A DNA stretch of 64,000 nt from Siphlonurus alternatus (GCA_949825025.1 OX463787.1:18385482-18449481), one strand, 5' to 3'; positions 10,978-25,560 are shown, numbered from the stretch's first letter. Notes: generated by a model not told the origin, from the letters alone. Made by a program: numbers and translations.

Positions 10978-12440
10978 TTTTTCTTCGATATCAAATATAA
11001 TTTAGCAGTTTTTCAAAGCATCTATGTAAGTAAATAATATGTCGTCATTATGTCGTAAAATTGACTTAATTTGTAACAATCACTTCGAATTTAATTTGTT
11101 ATTTATGCTTAATAATAAATTTCTATATTATTATTTTGTACAATTAGGTAATGCATATTACAGAAGTAATTTTAATTAAATTTATTTTATAATTTCTTAA
11201 TCTTAATCAAGTTTATTTTATTTTTGGGTAAAACCCAAATCTTTTCTGCCGATACTTTCAAGTTGGATTCACAAATATATTAGGTTAAATTTGCTCATAA
11301 TCTTTGAAATATAATTAACTCTTCCAATGCATATATAATCGTATTTTGTACAAGTAAATATCAGCAGAGATTTCGTAATGTCCTCTATACGCAAAGATAA
11401 ACTATATTTACTTTTCTTCATATTTGACATGTCTAATAAATAAAACATAATAATTGGAGATTATCTTCAATTTGCCAAGGATTAAAGGTTAGTTCTCAAT
11501 GCAATTTTGGATAATTAAATATTTATTTGGACATTTTATCCTAAGCTATTTTTCCTCGATATAATTTGGTAGTTTTTCAAACCATGTAGGCAACTCGTCA
11601 TTATGTAATGAATTTAACTTAAATTACAAAATTGTAGCATTCATTATAATGACAATAAATTTGAATTTAATTTTTATTTACGCAGTGAGAAATTTCTAAA
11701 TTTCCGTACAACAATACAATTTTAATCTCATTTCGATATTGAAGAGATCTTTAATAAATTTAATTTGCTACAATTGAATTTTCATGAAGTTTATTATATT
11801 TTTGGGTAAAAACCAAAATCTTGGTCACTATTTTCAACTCTGACTCACAGATATTAAGTTAAATTTTGTCGTGATCTTTGGAATATAAACTCTTTGGAAT
11901 ATACATTTATATGTTCGTGTTTTGTGCAATTAAGGGTAAGGTAACGCCACCAATGTTAAAAAAAATCCCTCTCACAAAAATTCTGAAAAAAATTTAAAAT
12001 GTTCTCCTCTACACCCCCTATATATCAGTAGCTAAAATATCAGGTATACAAATACGATCTAGTTTTTGAGTTATGAATTTTTAAAGTTGACCAATTTAAC
12101 ATGGGAGTTTCATTTCTCCATGTTAAAGTAGTCAACTTTAAAAATTTATAACTCAAAAACTAGATCGTATTTGTATACCTGATATTTTAGGTACTGATAG
12201 GGGGTATAGAGGAGAACATTTTAAATTTTTTTCAGAATTTTTGTGAGAGGGATTTTTTTTAACATTGGTGGCGTTACCTTACCCTTAAGCAGAGATTTCG
12301 TAATGTCTTCTATACGCAAAGAAAAACTATATTAACGTTATATTTTACTTATTTTTATAAGTCATGTTTTGGAGATTTTCTTCAGTTCCCCAGGATTAAA
12401 CGTTAGCTCTCAATGCAATTTTTATTTAACAATTAAAGAA
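10978..12440. repeat. Tandem duplication, two units of about 570 bases
   Basis: Unit 1 (10978-11544) and unit 2 (11545-12440, lengthened by an insertion) share in order: GCTATTTTTCTTCGATAT, AGTTTTTCAAA, GTCATTATGT, TTATTTTTGGGTAAAA, TGATCTTTGGAATATA, GCAGAGATTTCGTAATGTC, TATACGCAAAGA, CAGGATTAAACGTTAG and CTCAATGCAATTTT (with minor variants). Neither unit codes for protein. The second unit is broken by the TTAA hairpin at 11930-12288. Confidence 0.85.
11930..12288. mobile_element. TTAA-flanked hairpin MITE
   Basis: A near-perfect palindrome of about 351 bases between two TTAA copies. The ends read GGGTAAGGTAACGCCACCAA and its inverse, and the arms continue through AAATCCCTCTCACAAAAATT, TCAGGTATACAAATACGATC and AGTTTTTGAGTTATGAATTT. 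The loop is a few dozen bases around 12110. The corresponding place in the upstream duplicate unit lacks it. TTAA suggests a piggyBac-like or Kolobok-like mobiliser; the GGG start does not fit classical piggyBac ends. Confidence 0.9.
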
Positions 12441-13153
12441 TTTTATTATTTGGTACTTAATTTTCCGTGTAGTTGTTCAACCTCTATGGTCGAAAATAAA
12501 AAGATTAACACAGAGTAAGTAATCCTTAATTTGAATAATTAAAATTGATAATAAAAATTTTGAATTAATTTATTTCTTTGTTAAATAACATTAAACAAAG
12601 TTGAGAAAATATGTAGCGTAAATATTTTTTTCCAAAAAAAAGGGAATTCTATTCAATCTTATGAATTTAAATTCTGAACAATCTTCAAAATTTGTAAACA
12701 CTTTTCTTTAATATACAGTTTGATTGTTGATCGATTCATGATTTTCTGTTTTATTTGCTCTATTTGCTGTGTAAAGGTGGATTCACGTGTCGATTTTTAT
12801 CATGTGATGCGACGCAAATAATGCGCACCTGTTGTGACACCCAATGGCGGCCATATTTGGCGATTAAAATTAAGAGCATCACAATTAACGTGATTTCGCT
12901 GCCGCAACCTTGTTAATTCGCTCGCCGCATAGGCTTTCACAGCCTGTGTGACAACATAATATTAATAATATTAATAATAATTTTATTTCGAAGTTAAAGG
13001 TGGGGGCATACATGACCAAAATGTGTTAGTTGTCCCAAAATACCAACCAACCGAATTAAAGATTGCACAAGGCAACATATAGACACATCACGTCAAATCG
13101 CGTCGCATCACCGTTGTCGCCATCCAAATTCAAATTTGGTGTTTTTTTAAAAA
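12441..13153. other. AT-rich DNA plus a weak inverted-repeat element
   Basis: Between about 12779 and 13110 the phrase GTGATGCGACGC is mirrored by GCGTCGCATCAC, with GC-rich sequence between. This suggests a decayed MITE that starts near GGTGGATTCACGTG. The rest shows nothing recognisable. Confidence 0.35.
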
Positions 13154-14680
13154 TAGGGCTGTAAATCGAGACCGAGCCACGGTTCGGTCCGAGCTGAAAT
13201 TTTCGGGGCTCGATTTTACTGGACTCGTCGGACCGAGTTTTCGAGTTTTGGACCGAAATCGAGCTGGCTCGTTTTTTGACCGAGCTGAACTCTAAATCGA
13301 GACCGAGCCACGGTTCGGTCTGAACTGAATTTTTCGGGACTCGATTTTTACTGGACTCATCGGATTGAGTTTTTCGAGTTTTGGACCGAAATCAAGCTGG
13401 CTCGTTTTTTGATATTTGTAAAATTCAAGACCGAGCCTCGGTTCGGTACTGCTCGAAATTATGTGTTGTGCCTCTTTTAAATAGCAATTTTCTGAGCCAG
13501 CATAATATGTTAAGTTCCTAGCTCGTTGCATGGGATATTATATTGTTACACTCGACTGAAGTTGATAGCTGGATAAGTTAATTCAAATTCGATGAATTCA
13601 AATAGAAAATATTTTTTATGAAATAATATAATCCATATACATTTAATCACACAATATCATTATTGTATTTATTATTGATAATGATGATGCAACTATCTAT
13701 ATAAATTAATTAAATTTGGCGTTGCTTGACTTTGGTGATATGACGAAACCGTGTCAAACGCAATGCGTCACACTAGAAGTTTATTAAATTATTTACTGTG
13801 CAAAATATAAAAAAGTCATAAATTTAATTTTATGAAGTTTCATCAAAAAACGGATGTGTCTCTTCTAACAAATAACATTTTCAATAATACTTCAATAATA
13901 GTCATTCTTAAGAAAAAAAAAAAAAAGAATGGAAATTTCAGGTATCGATATTTGCGAATATTTTAACATTTTAACGAAAAAAAAAGATAAAAAAGTCCTA
14001 GAAACTCTTCTTTAAATGAATAGTTGTTATTAAATTATCCATTTTAAAAAGCATTTGAAGAGTAAAATCCCTCTTTTGTGTTTCATGTATTGACATTGCA
14101 TATTGCTCAGAGAGTTTTTTTTTCTAACATAAAAGATTTGGTGGCGTTGATGGGACGCTCCCCTTCTCCTACCTTACCTGCAAGTCTTTGTGTGAAGAGA
14201 GCACAGTTGTGCAGATGAAATATTTTTCCCATTTTTTTACTGTATACAAATATATAAACACACACATGTATGTAAAATATAATCAAACTATTAGTTAATT
14301 CGATTCAGGATATGCCATGCGCCCTCGCTGCAGCCTCCCGTAGACTCGTTTAATTTCAAGTCGTTTTTTAGATATGACCAGGAAAGGTTACGAAAATAGC
14401 TATATAGTGAGCTCTTTTTCAAACTAATGAAAATGAGCATTAAGTCGAATTAAAATATGATCTTTTTCATACTTTGATTCGTTTTTGAGCCGCTCCGATC
14501 GAGTTTAGCTCGTTTTCGAGCCGCTTCGAGTTCAACTCGTTTTCAAGCCGCTTCGAGTTCAGCTCGTTTTCGAGCCGCTTCGAGTTAAGCTCGTTTTCGA
14601 GCTTAGACCGAGTTACGAGTCAAACCGGTCTGTTTTTTTCCGGACCGAGCTAAAAAAAATGACGAGTTTTTACAGCCCTA
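13154..14680. mobile_element. hAT-like nonautonomous element with subterminal repeats
   Basis: The ends are TAGGGCTGTAAAT (left) and TTTACAGCCCTA (right), a terminal pattern common in insect hAT elements and shared with the element at 58905-60343. The left subterminal region is two direct copies of a roughly 120-base block built from CCGAGCCACGGTTCGG, CTCGATTTT and GACCGAAATCGAGCTGG. The right one is about four copies of a 27-base unit containing CGTTTTCGAGCCGCTTCGAG. No transposase ORF is visible. Eight-base flanks (TTTAAAAA and ATAATAAA) match only partly, so a target duplication is not proven. A SINE head lies inside. Confidence 0.75.
13718..13772 (-). mobile_element. 5S-rRNA-derived SINE head fragment
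   Basis: On the minus strand this reads ACGGTTTCGTCATATCACCA, then AAGTCAAGCAACGCC, matching the 5' part of the full SINE at 29134. Only the head is present. It sits inside the hAT-like element. Confidence 0.6.
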
Positions 14681-16437
14681 ATAATAAAGAAGTGTCACAA
14701 ATTTGACTTTGCATTATCTCGAAAGAGAAATGGATTTTCGCATTTTAAGACTTCCTGATGTCTTCAAAATTTTTCTACATCCTCATATACGTCTGTAGTC
14801 TAATATGATAAATTTAATAATAAAAAATAAAACCAAAAAAAATGGAAGATAATTTTCATAATATTTAGCCAAGCAAATTTAATAATATAAAATATTTATT
14901 TGTTCACAACGAATAAACTTTTACGTTATAATATAATAAAATGATATTAACTATATCACATTTAATATTATCATTAATACTCTATTCGATATTATTTTAT
15001 TACCAGTTGTTTATTCCAATTATAATTTTCTATGCAGATATTAGGTTAGTATTTATTTACGATATTATGTCAGCGCTAATGCTAGTTTTTTTTTTTTTTT
15101 TTTTTTTGCTGAACAAAATTTTAGTTATTCTAGAAGAAATTGATGTATTTTTTGCATGTTATAATGAAATTTAACACCAAACGTCTAATGTCTTAATTTT
15201 GTTTTAAAAATTTTATTCTGAATTTCAACCCCATCTTAATTCTTGAATGAAAATATCTTATAAGCACATTGCAGTATAAAATTGAACCTAATGGCAACCA
15301 AATTAGATTTATGAGTTAAATTTAATTTACGATACATACTTGACATGTCTTGTATGAAAATATCATAATTGTTATACGTTGCGGTATAAAGTTAGCGAAG
15401 AGAGTCGCTGAAGTGAACAAAAATTTACGTTTTCAACTCATCCTTTGCACGTCTAAATCTAATCTTATAACGTCTTTTCACCTCTAAAACACATTTAGTT
15501 TTTCTTTGCTCATAATGAGTCCCAGAGACAATATTCATAACATTTAATGCTCAATAAGAGGAAAAAAGACGTATTTTTTTTTTTATTTCTAAAATGGTGC
15601 AAAATAAGTGAAAATTAACGACACGAGAGCTTAGTAACGAATAAAAGATGAACTTTATTTCAACTAGGAAACATTCATCGTAGAAATTTATTTTGCTTAA
15701 TTATTATTTTAAAAACAATTTGTTGACGGTTAAATCCGAATAAGATAATCATTCTACACATTTTTAAAATTAAATCTTAATATGTCTTCTTTATTCATTG
15801 AATTAAAATTTTCTTAATACCTTGAACAATATTGACAATACATTGTATAACATAGAAACAATTAAAATTTAGTTCCGTCTTTTGATGTTTTATTTATAAA
15901 TATATACAATGCTGATAATGAATCAAAATAAAAATAATTTTTTTCCTTATACAACTTTGATTATTCTATTTAACAGAAAATTACTGTGAGTAAAAATTAA
16001 AACTGACATTTAATTTCTAACTTAATTTTAATCACTTAGCGAACTACCAGTTGATACAAAAAGCATATCGATATATAATACGAAATAAAGATATTAATCT
16101 TCATTTATTATTTAATTTTATTTTATTTCACAAAAAATATATGGTATCTCTTATATTGAATGGAAATATCGTAATGAGCGGTAATGTTTTACTTTGCAAT
16201 CGTTATAGAACGTCTAATTAAAAGTAAAACAGTTGAGGACGCTGAAGTTCATTCGCAGATATGTGTAAACTTATTCTCTTATAAAAAAAAATCAAATTTC
16301 TTACTGCCGATTCAACTTGTATTTGCGAACTTTTTATTCAGATTTCGAGTCAATATCATTTGAACATTTGTGCTGCTAGAACAATTTTTTTTTTAAAATC
16401 AAACCTAATTAGATTATAGTTCTACTTACTAATTACA
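14681..16437. other. AT-rich DNA with degenerate repeats, no gene
   Basis: No gene recognised; open frames here are short and of low complexity. The phrase AATCACTTAGCG near 16030 recurs near 17193, each followed by a variant of AGTTGATA and AAAAAGC, again pointing to long-period repeats. Confidence 0.4.
15430..15640 (+). repeat. Dispersed repeat, copy 2 (CCTCTTC/GAAGAGG family)
   Basis: It shares the order TTACGTTTTCAACTCA, CACCTCTAAAACACA, AAGAGGAAAAAAGACGTA with the minus strand of 4905-5045. It ends with AAAATGGTGCAAAATAAG, which also occurs at about 6695, at the end of the 160-base array. Confidence 0.6.
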
Positions 16438-16640
16438 TATTACTTTGAAACACCCGAACCTTCACAAATCCTAACTTGAGCGTTTCGCGGTCTCATCGGA
16501 AACAGGAGTGGCAAAGGCCTTGCAATCCATCCTGGCATTTGCTTGTGACTGAGAGAAACGTGGAAACCTCAGTCAGAATAATGGACGCTACAGCTTTTTG
16601 TCAATGAATCGAAAGTGCAATGGTATAAAGGGAACCACAT
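16438..16640 (-). mobile_element. 5S-rRNA-derived SINE, 3' part
   Basis: On the minus strand it carries the SINE body and tail: GCTGTAGCGTCCATT, GAGGTTTCCACGTTTC, CAAATGCCAGGATGGATTGC, CGCGAAACGCTCAAGTTAGG and TTCGGGTGTTTCAAAGTA. The 5S head is missing. It confirms the 3' boundary of the family seen at 29134-29495. Confidence 0.75.
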
Positions 16641-19448
16641 AGTTTAATATTATCAATGACTATGCCAAGGGAGATGTTATTTGACTTCCAATACCTAATA
16701 CGATAACTATATGTATCTTTTTATTACATTTATTTTCATCGAACACTGAATTGTGTTTTATATTTTATGTTCTATATCAATTTTTTATTGTTTTTGTGTC
16801 TCATAGTTCTATGTACAATTTGATCTGTCTATGTTATCTAATTTTTCATTTATTTCTAATTTTATCTACAGACAATTTGTGTTTAATAAAATAAAATTAA
16901 ATAAATATAAATTATTTTTTAAAGACGCGGTGAAAACCGAAATTGGGTATATCATCTTGCTTTATATATCTAACACAATTTTAATTTTTGTGACATTTCA
17001 TCACTATTGTCTTCTTTAATGCATTGAAATAAATTTTTATAAATAATTTGATTAATTTTAACAATGCATTTTATTAACATTTAATTGGGTCTCTATAATA
17101 TTTTAATCGTTAATTTTTTCTACTCTGAAAATGAATTCAAGTAACGTAGAAATTAGTTGAATCTGACTTTTAATTGCTATTTTAATTTAATCTTAATCAC
17201 TTAGCGGTGATTATTCTTGCTCAAACTGCAGTTGATAGAAAAAGCTCCAAAGTCAGAATTTTTGCTTTATTAGTTAAAGCACAATTTTTTACGACTACAA
17301 AAATTACTCTGAAACTTAAATTTGTTTTTAATCATACATTTACATTAATTTGCAATGATACAAACATGTGGGTAGAATCACAATATTAAGAAAATGCAAA
17401 GTGTGACACTAAAGGTTAATTTCTTACGTTTCTTCATCAAATAACGACCTTAGATTATAATATGAGTCAGTACTTCAATTCTGTTTGAATTTTATTCGTC
17501 AAATAATATTTATAAATCTATTTATAAAATATTAACGTTACATTAAAGAGAATATCAATTTACGAATCAAACCATGATATAATTATAATTATTTATAATT
17601 TATGTACTGGACACACTGCAGTGAACCGGCCTCGCTGAACAGTAATTGTAATTCTATTTCATTTCCTCTTAATAAATTATTAAATTTAAAATAATTATAA
17701 TTATAGACGATTTCTAAAATAATTTATAAAATGATCGAATATAATATTGCAGATACATTAAAACAAATCTAAGTTTACGCTTGAGTATGGCGCTACATAC
17801 GTTAAGACAGACTGTCACCCCCTATCTTAGCCATGTTATGACGGTCAAGATGGCCGCTGCGCGTAGTCGAATCTACATGTGAAAATCTGTTATATTGTAA
17901 ACAAGGACTAAATATCCTTATTCCCTTGAGTCCCAATAACGCAGAAAAGTTTTTTACTTCATATTTTCTTTCTTACGTCAAAACGGTCTAATTTCCAACA
18001 TATATTATGTCTTTTCATCAATATTTTCTGTTTATTCACCTTGCTCGGGAGGTGTGAGTGGCTCTATTTATACGTGTTATGTTTATGTAATATATCTGGT
18101 TTTCTTTGTACCGTAAAATGACATAAAAAATGGAATTAGAATTAGATACAGTAGGTTTGAAATATTATCACCAACGTAATAATCATCTATGTAACTGACG
18201 CATCAAATGCCGAAAATACTGCGGGGTAATTACCGTAATTACTTGTATATTCACTCTGGTATTGCACAATTTTTCTCGCCGGCTTCTCAACACATATATA
18301 TACATTTATTTAACTTTGTACTTAAATTTTAAAATTGCAACTTAATTTTACAAATTCTGTAAACAAGAACAAAACGAGTATCAATTTACGCGTCGTAAAA
18401 TATCTCTAAATCGTCTTTAATTACAAAAATTAGGATACTATTTTAATTTAATTTAAGTTTCAATAATTAACATCTCAAGCTTCGAATTTATTTTCCAAAG
18501 AGTTGATTATCTGATCGAAACAGTAAAAATAAACTTAATAATAATAATGACATAGTTCAAGAACTAAATAGAATAAAAATTTCCGTTTTGAATTGTTTGG
18601 ATAATCTATATTATAATATTTCTTACTAAAAATATCCATATCACGCCGATTTTCTTATCTTCAATGAAATAATACATGCATTACATTACGCCATATCTCT
18701 TACGGGGTAAGCCAGCAGCATTATTACCTCAGCCGTCCACAAGTTGCCCTCCATAGCACTCGATTCTTTCATGTACTAAACTCGCTTCAGATACACTTCA
18801 TTGTACTTTTTTACTTCAAATTTATAATTTCAATACATTTCACAGTAATTAGTATAACTTGTACACTATGTATATGGATATTAGAGTTGATTTATATTGA
18901 CATTAGTCTTATGTTAATTATTAATTAAATTAAAATTTTATATTCATGATTATAAATTATTAACATACAATATAAAAATTACGTAACACATAAACAATTA
19001 CATGATCCTTAAATTAATATTGAATTAAGCCATTAGCACCCAGAGGCTCCATTTGGGCTCTTTTTGGACCCACCCCAAAATGGAGGTAGTCCACTTCCTC
19101 AGGGTACTGATATTTTATAGTTTCTTCATTTTACTATGGCATTCTCATTGGAATTTAAATGAGAAGTAGTGCATGCATATTTACGATTTATTTGTCGCAT
19201 GAATACAAAATAATACGTTTTTTTTTTTTCATTTTAATTTTTTTTTAATTCACAATATTAATTGTATATTTTTATTTCCTATGTTTTTATTAATTTTCTA
19301 CTATAAAGAAATTTTTCTTCCGTATTTAGTAGATAATTTTTACACGCCTGTTATTGAATCTAGTAAAATTAAAAATAGAAAAGGATACGCATAAAAATTA
19401 ACAAAATACGAGAAAAGTTTACGATTAATTTATTGCATGCATGGTACC
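16641..19448. other. AT-rich DNA, no gene
   Basis: No gene recognised. GC-richer patches at about 17790-17880, 18690-18780 and 19030-19110 have no clear boundaries, splice sites or coding frame. Most of the rest is AT-rich with scattered weak repeats. Confidence 0.4.
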
Positions 19449-21162
19449 TTAAAGGGGGTGTGACTTTTCAAAATTAAAAATTCACCAAAAAATCTTCTTT
19501 CCAAAAATGTAAATTTCACTTTCCTCCGACTCCCCGTTCCTTCCATACCGCCCGGTCAAAAGTCTACTATGACGTCACATTACTTAAGGTCGCGCGCAAG
19601 AAAGCAAGCAAGCAAGTGGCGGCGAGCGCTATAATCCACGTTTTCGCGTCTTTAAGCCCGCCTAGCAGCCGACAGCAAAGAGATAAAAATTATCCGCCAC
19701 GGGATGATTTTATCTAAAGAATATTCTGCGTTTGTATCCGCTTTCGGCATTTCTTCATTTTAATTAGGAAATTAAATATCACGATGCAAACTCAAATTTT
19801 TTACAGATTTCTTTTGTCAACTGACTTCAAACACATAAAATATTTTATCAAGCATCTAATAACTTTATTGTAGACACACGTATTGGATTGACATATTATA
19901 AATGTACAGTGCATGCGATTTATATTATGTATATGGTATTTCAACATTATTTTAATTACCTATGATTTTAGCCGCAGCCTTACATTATATAATTATAAAA
20001 TCACGGCAAACACGCAACAAAAACTGTTATTATTTTGTGCATGATCGCTATAATTTATTTACTTTCTTCGACATTTGTATTTAAGTTATATAAATATGCA
20101 GCATATATAGTGATTATTCGATATTACCATTATTAATTATTAATACAATATACTTTAAATTATTATATTTAGTCTAACATACATATAAGGCATTTTATAT
20201 ATCTTTTATTGCACTCATTATACGCTTGCTATTATGCATATACGGAAATTTATAAATATAATTATGTGATTCAATTAACTAAAGGTGCAGTGATAACAAT
20301 CTGAGAGATAACGTGGAGGAGGCGAAGTTATTGAATGCTGATGCAAAACAAATTTTTACAAAACTGAACTGAAAAAATCTCCCTACATTCTTGCTCCCTT
20401 ATGTGTGCGGCCGGAACTGTCCGCTGACACTGAAAGCCAGAGTAAGCCCACGTGTCTATAAAGAAACAAAACTTTGCAATTATAAATAATTATGTATTTT
20501 TGCCTCAAAATCGAATTAAAAATTTGTTCATTATTTGTATTTATAATAATATGTAAAATCTAAAATCATTGAACCGATTGAACGTACAGTACTATATATA
20601 CTATATATTATATATTTATATAGTCTACGACTAAATAACATCTAAGACTAAATAACAGTTAACATTATAATATAGTAATACCATACAAATACTATATTAT
20701 ATAATGTTAATTGTTATTTAGACGAAATATAATATAGTATAGTACTGTACGTTCAATCGGTTCAATGATTTTAGATTTTACATATTATTATAAATACAAA
20801 TAATGAACAAATTTTTAATTCGATTTTGAGGCAAAAATATATAATTATTTATAATTGCAAAGTTTTGTTTCTTTATAGACACGTGGGCTTACTCTAGCCT
20901 TCAGTGTCAGCGGACAGTTCCGGCCGAACACATAAGGGAGCAAGAATGTAGGGAGATTTTTTCAGTTCAGTTTTGTAAAAATTTGTTTCGCATCAGCATT
21001 CAATACCGTCGCCTCCTAGTACTTGGAGTTGCACGTTGTCTCTGAGATTGTTATCACTGCACTTTTAGTTAATTAAATCACATAATTTTTTTATAAATTT
21101 CCGTATATGCATAATAGCAAGCGTAATGAGTTCAAGAAAATATATAAAGCCTTATATGTTTG

Positions 21163-21728
<566 letters not shown>

Positions 21729-22444
21729 AATATAATAATTTAAAGTATATTGTATTAATAATAATTAATGGTAATATCGAATAATCACTATATGCTGCAT
21801 ATTTATATAACTTAAATTCAAACGTCGAAGAAAGTAATTAAATAGCGATAATGCACAAAATGATAACAGTTTTAGTTGCGTGTTTGCCGTGATTTTATAA
21901 TTATATAATGTAAGGCTGCGGCTAAAATCATAGGTAATTAAAATAATGTTGAAATACCATATACATAATATAAGTCGTATGTACTGTACATATATAATAT
22001 GTCAATCCAATACGTGTGTCTACAATAAAGTTATTAGATGCTTGATAAAATATTTTATGTGTTTGAAGTCAGTTGACAAAAGAAATCTGTAAAAAATTTG
22101 AGTTTGCATCGTGATATTTAATTTCCTAATTAAAATGAAGAAATGCCGAAAGCGGATACAAACGCAGAATGTTCTTTAGATAAAATCATCCCGTGGCAGA
22201 TAATTTTTATCTCTTTGCTGTCGGCTGCTAGGCGGGCTTAAAGACGCGAAAACGTGGATTTTAGCGCTCGCCGCCACTTGCTTGCTTGCTTTCTTGCGCG
22301 CGACCTTAAGTAATGTGACGTCATAGTAGACTTTTGACCGGGCGGTATGGAAGGAACGGGGAGTCGGAGGAAAGTGAAATTTACATTTTTGGAAAGAAGA
22401 TTTTTTGGTGAATTTTTAATTTTGAAAAGTCACACCCCCTTTAA

Positions 22445-24946
22445 CATCATGCATTTTCGTAACCCAATAAACAATTATTATCATTATAAAAGTAACTACG
22501 CGTAGATTTTTTTAACGACAAATTTCTTGGTTTTTAGCCAGATTCTGGAAACTTATTGCTGGACAAATTAATAATATACGCACTTCTATATTCTAATTAA
22601 TACACTAAATCAAGGTAATTCAAATATTAAACCAGATAATTTAAATTTAATTATAAAAAATAAATGTTGCAGAGATCGAAGAAAACTTCTCTAATTTTCT
22701 TGCTGAATGCTAGTTGAAAATAAATAGTAACAATCGATTATTAAAAATAAAACGATTTCACTTTCACAGTCTTTATATAGGACTAGAATGTCTCTCATTT
22801 TACGATACCAAGGTATCAATATCCTGCTGTTTTTGCGTACTCTACAGTAAATCTTTGTATTATTTTTATTAATGATATTATCAGACGAAAATAACTTCCA
22901 TTTTTGACAAAATTAATACAATCAATTATTATATTTATTTTACAAAACAAGACTTAGTGTTACTTATACATTATTAGGACTAAAGTAGTAAAATAAAGCA
23001 TGTAAAGATGATAATTGACATGCACAAATGAACGGCGACTTATTATCGAAGGAAATTCTTTGAAATGCGTCTCTGAATACACATAAAGTACAGTATAAAT
23101 ATACAGTACTGCCTACACAATAGAATACTGTCCTATTACATTATACTATATTCATTATTACATAGATCATTTACGTTATTTTCATCTTTAAATAACTATT
23201 ATATTTATATATAATTATGTTTACAAAATATTTTAATTGTTTTCTATATATTGTACTTATAATTGTATTATTTGTTTGTATTATATAATGATTTTCAATA
23301 CAATCAAGTAACTAACAATGTTATCTTGACTTAAATATGCTTCATTATTTATTAAAGAATGTTAGCTAATTTAAATAACAACCCACTTAACTATTACAAA
23401 ATATTATTAATGTATCTAATTGAGGCTTGATTAATGAACAGGTAAAATTTTACGATTAATTATTTCTTGTAAAAAATTACGTTTTAGTTATATTTACCAT
23501 TAATTTATAGTACATAAACAGTATTTTAAATAGGAATTTTAACGATTATTTATAGTTTAAATATTAACAATATTATGTTATGTTATTTTTTTCTTTTTCT
23601 TTTTTTTTACAACAAATTTAATACATATCATTAATGTAATTAATAATTTATTAAATCGTAAATAAAAGTGGCAACACATTTTTATGAATTTTAAAAAAAT
23701 TATAAATATCTTCTATAACAAATATTATAAAATAGCTTATGTTCATAATTTCATTGCATCGATTGCACTACTTTGATTAATTAATAAAGTATACACGTAT
23801 TTGTTCTAATTTATAAAACAATAAGTTATTTTCTTTAACAAGTCTCTCAGATAGTAGAAATTCGAACCATATTTTACGATAGTACAAAATTCAATGATAA
23901 TAAACAATAAATAGTAAACTAAGATTATAGCTTACAGAAAAAAAAAAACATTTTTGTGTGTAATTAACAATTTACGATTACACTACCATATTTTACGTTT
24001 TATTATTTGCTATTTGAGATTCCTCTAAAAAAATTAAAAAATTACAATACATGTAAATTCACTATCTTAAATTAAATATAATTATTATAAGATCTGTATA
24101 GAAATATAAATTTCTTTTTTGAACCTGCTGGATGGAAAATATTTAAATAGTGATGTTGAGGCTTTAATGGAATTTCTCTTTAAAATTCGTCTGAAAACTT
24201 AAATGAAATAAATAACGCGTGTACATAAAAACGTTTCAATTATAAATAATCCGCTTTTAACGATGCATTTTTATAATACTTATAAATCAAGATTTGTGAT
24301 GGAATTTAAATATCAATATAATATATCTTGACAATGACTTCTCTATAAATATAAATAAAATAATAATATTACGTAATGATATTTGTTGAACTAAGAATGA
24401 TATTGTACATTACTTATCCCTAAATAATGTAACATATTTTTGAAAAATTTCTAATATATTTATTTACTTAAAATGTAAATTTATGGCTAACAATAATTTA
24501 AATTATTATCGCTTCTCGAAAATAGAAGTTCATTAAGTGTGGTAAAAGTGATCGAAGTAATTATGTATTTTCACTTAAGAATGCATTTTAAAATGAGGAA
24601 CATGCAAGTATAACTCAAATTTTGTTCTAATTTACGATTTGAATACGATATTATACATAATAGTATAATAGTTAACAAAAAAAAAAAAAAAAAAGGAGAG
24701 TTAAAACATTTTAAATATTGGTTTTTACCAAAATTACCTCGGGTATTTAATCACCTTTATTTTGTTCACTTATTCTGTTAGATATATAAAAAAAAATTAA
24801 TTTTTTATACAACTTCCATTTCATGTTGTTTAAATATTTATTTATTTATATTCTACAATTAATGCTAAGTAAGATATCAATGTATTGAGTTACTAAAACT
24901 ACGTAGAAACACATGCAATGTTAAATTTAAGATAATTAACTCACAC
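22445..24946. other. AT-rich DNA, no gene
   Basis: No gene recognised. Variants of TTTTACGATTA recur at about 23450, 23540 and 23975, suggesting very old repeat units. An A18 run lies near 24680. Confidence 0.45.
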
Positions 24947-25075
24947 ACAAATACATCTCGTAATCCATTCACCTCTCATCCTAGGGGTTGTCATGTGTGT
25001 TTTCTGACCACCCTCATCCCTGTCTGTATAGATTCTGATTCAAGTAGAGAGGTCAGATTTCGGTGAAAAAGTCGT
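24947..25075 (+). repeat. Dispersed repeat with inverted relative at 27400-27600
   Basis: The phrases ATCTCGTAATCC and CATCCTAGGGGTTGTCA are matched on the minus strand near 27515-27570 by ATCTCGTATTCC and CATCCTAAGGGTTGTCA. The type of repeat is unknown. Confidence 0.4.
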
Positions 25076-25458
25076 ACAATAAAATTTAACCATTATAATT
25101 TATTATTAAATATATTTAAGGTGTTTGCTTAGTTTTATGAATTTCGAGGTTTAACTATTTTTGATTACTTTCGATTTTTATAATTATGTAAAACAGTTCA
25201 AAATAATATTAATTATAATTGGGTAATTTCATAAATGAAATGTAAAAGTAAAATACAGTATTGTCGGTTATATTTTTCTGTTTTATAAATGATGAAGTTT
25301 AAGGATTTATAATTTATTAATATAATCATGTGTAACTTTGTTATACAGCTTGTTATTAGAAAGATATGTAAACACAAATTCAAAACATGCAATGTAGAGT
25401 TAATATTATTAAAAAGTAAATAGAAATGGAACATGCAAATTAAGCGTAATCATCATAC

Positions 25459-25560
25459 CAATGATCAGTTGCGCCTCTGAAAACTTTCTAAAACCTCGTG
25501 ATAGCCCAAACGCTACATCAGCCTGAATTACTGAAGCTGCATCTCTAAAAAGTTTGTTAT
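25459..25560 (-). other. Weak candidate exon or pseudo-exon
   Basis: On the minus strand an open frame of 34 codons is flanked by a plausible acceptor (TTTTCCCAAG) and donor (CATTG/GTATGATG). It reads NKLFRDAASVIQADV and then AFGLSRGFRKFSEAQLII, which looks less AT-biased than other frames nearby. I do not recognise the family, and there is no supporting neighbouring exon of useful length. It may be chance or an old gene remnant. Confidence 0.15.
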
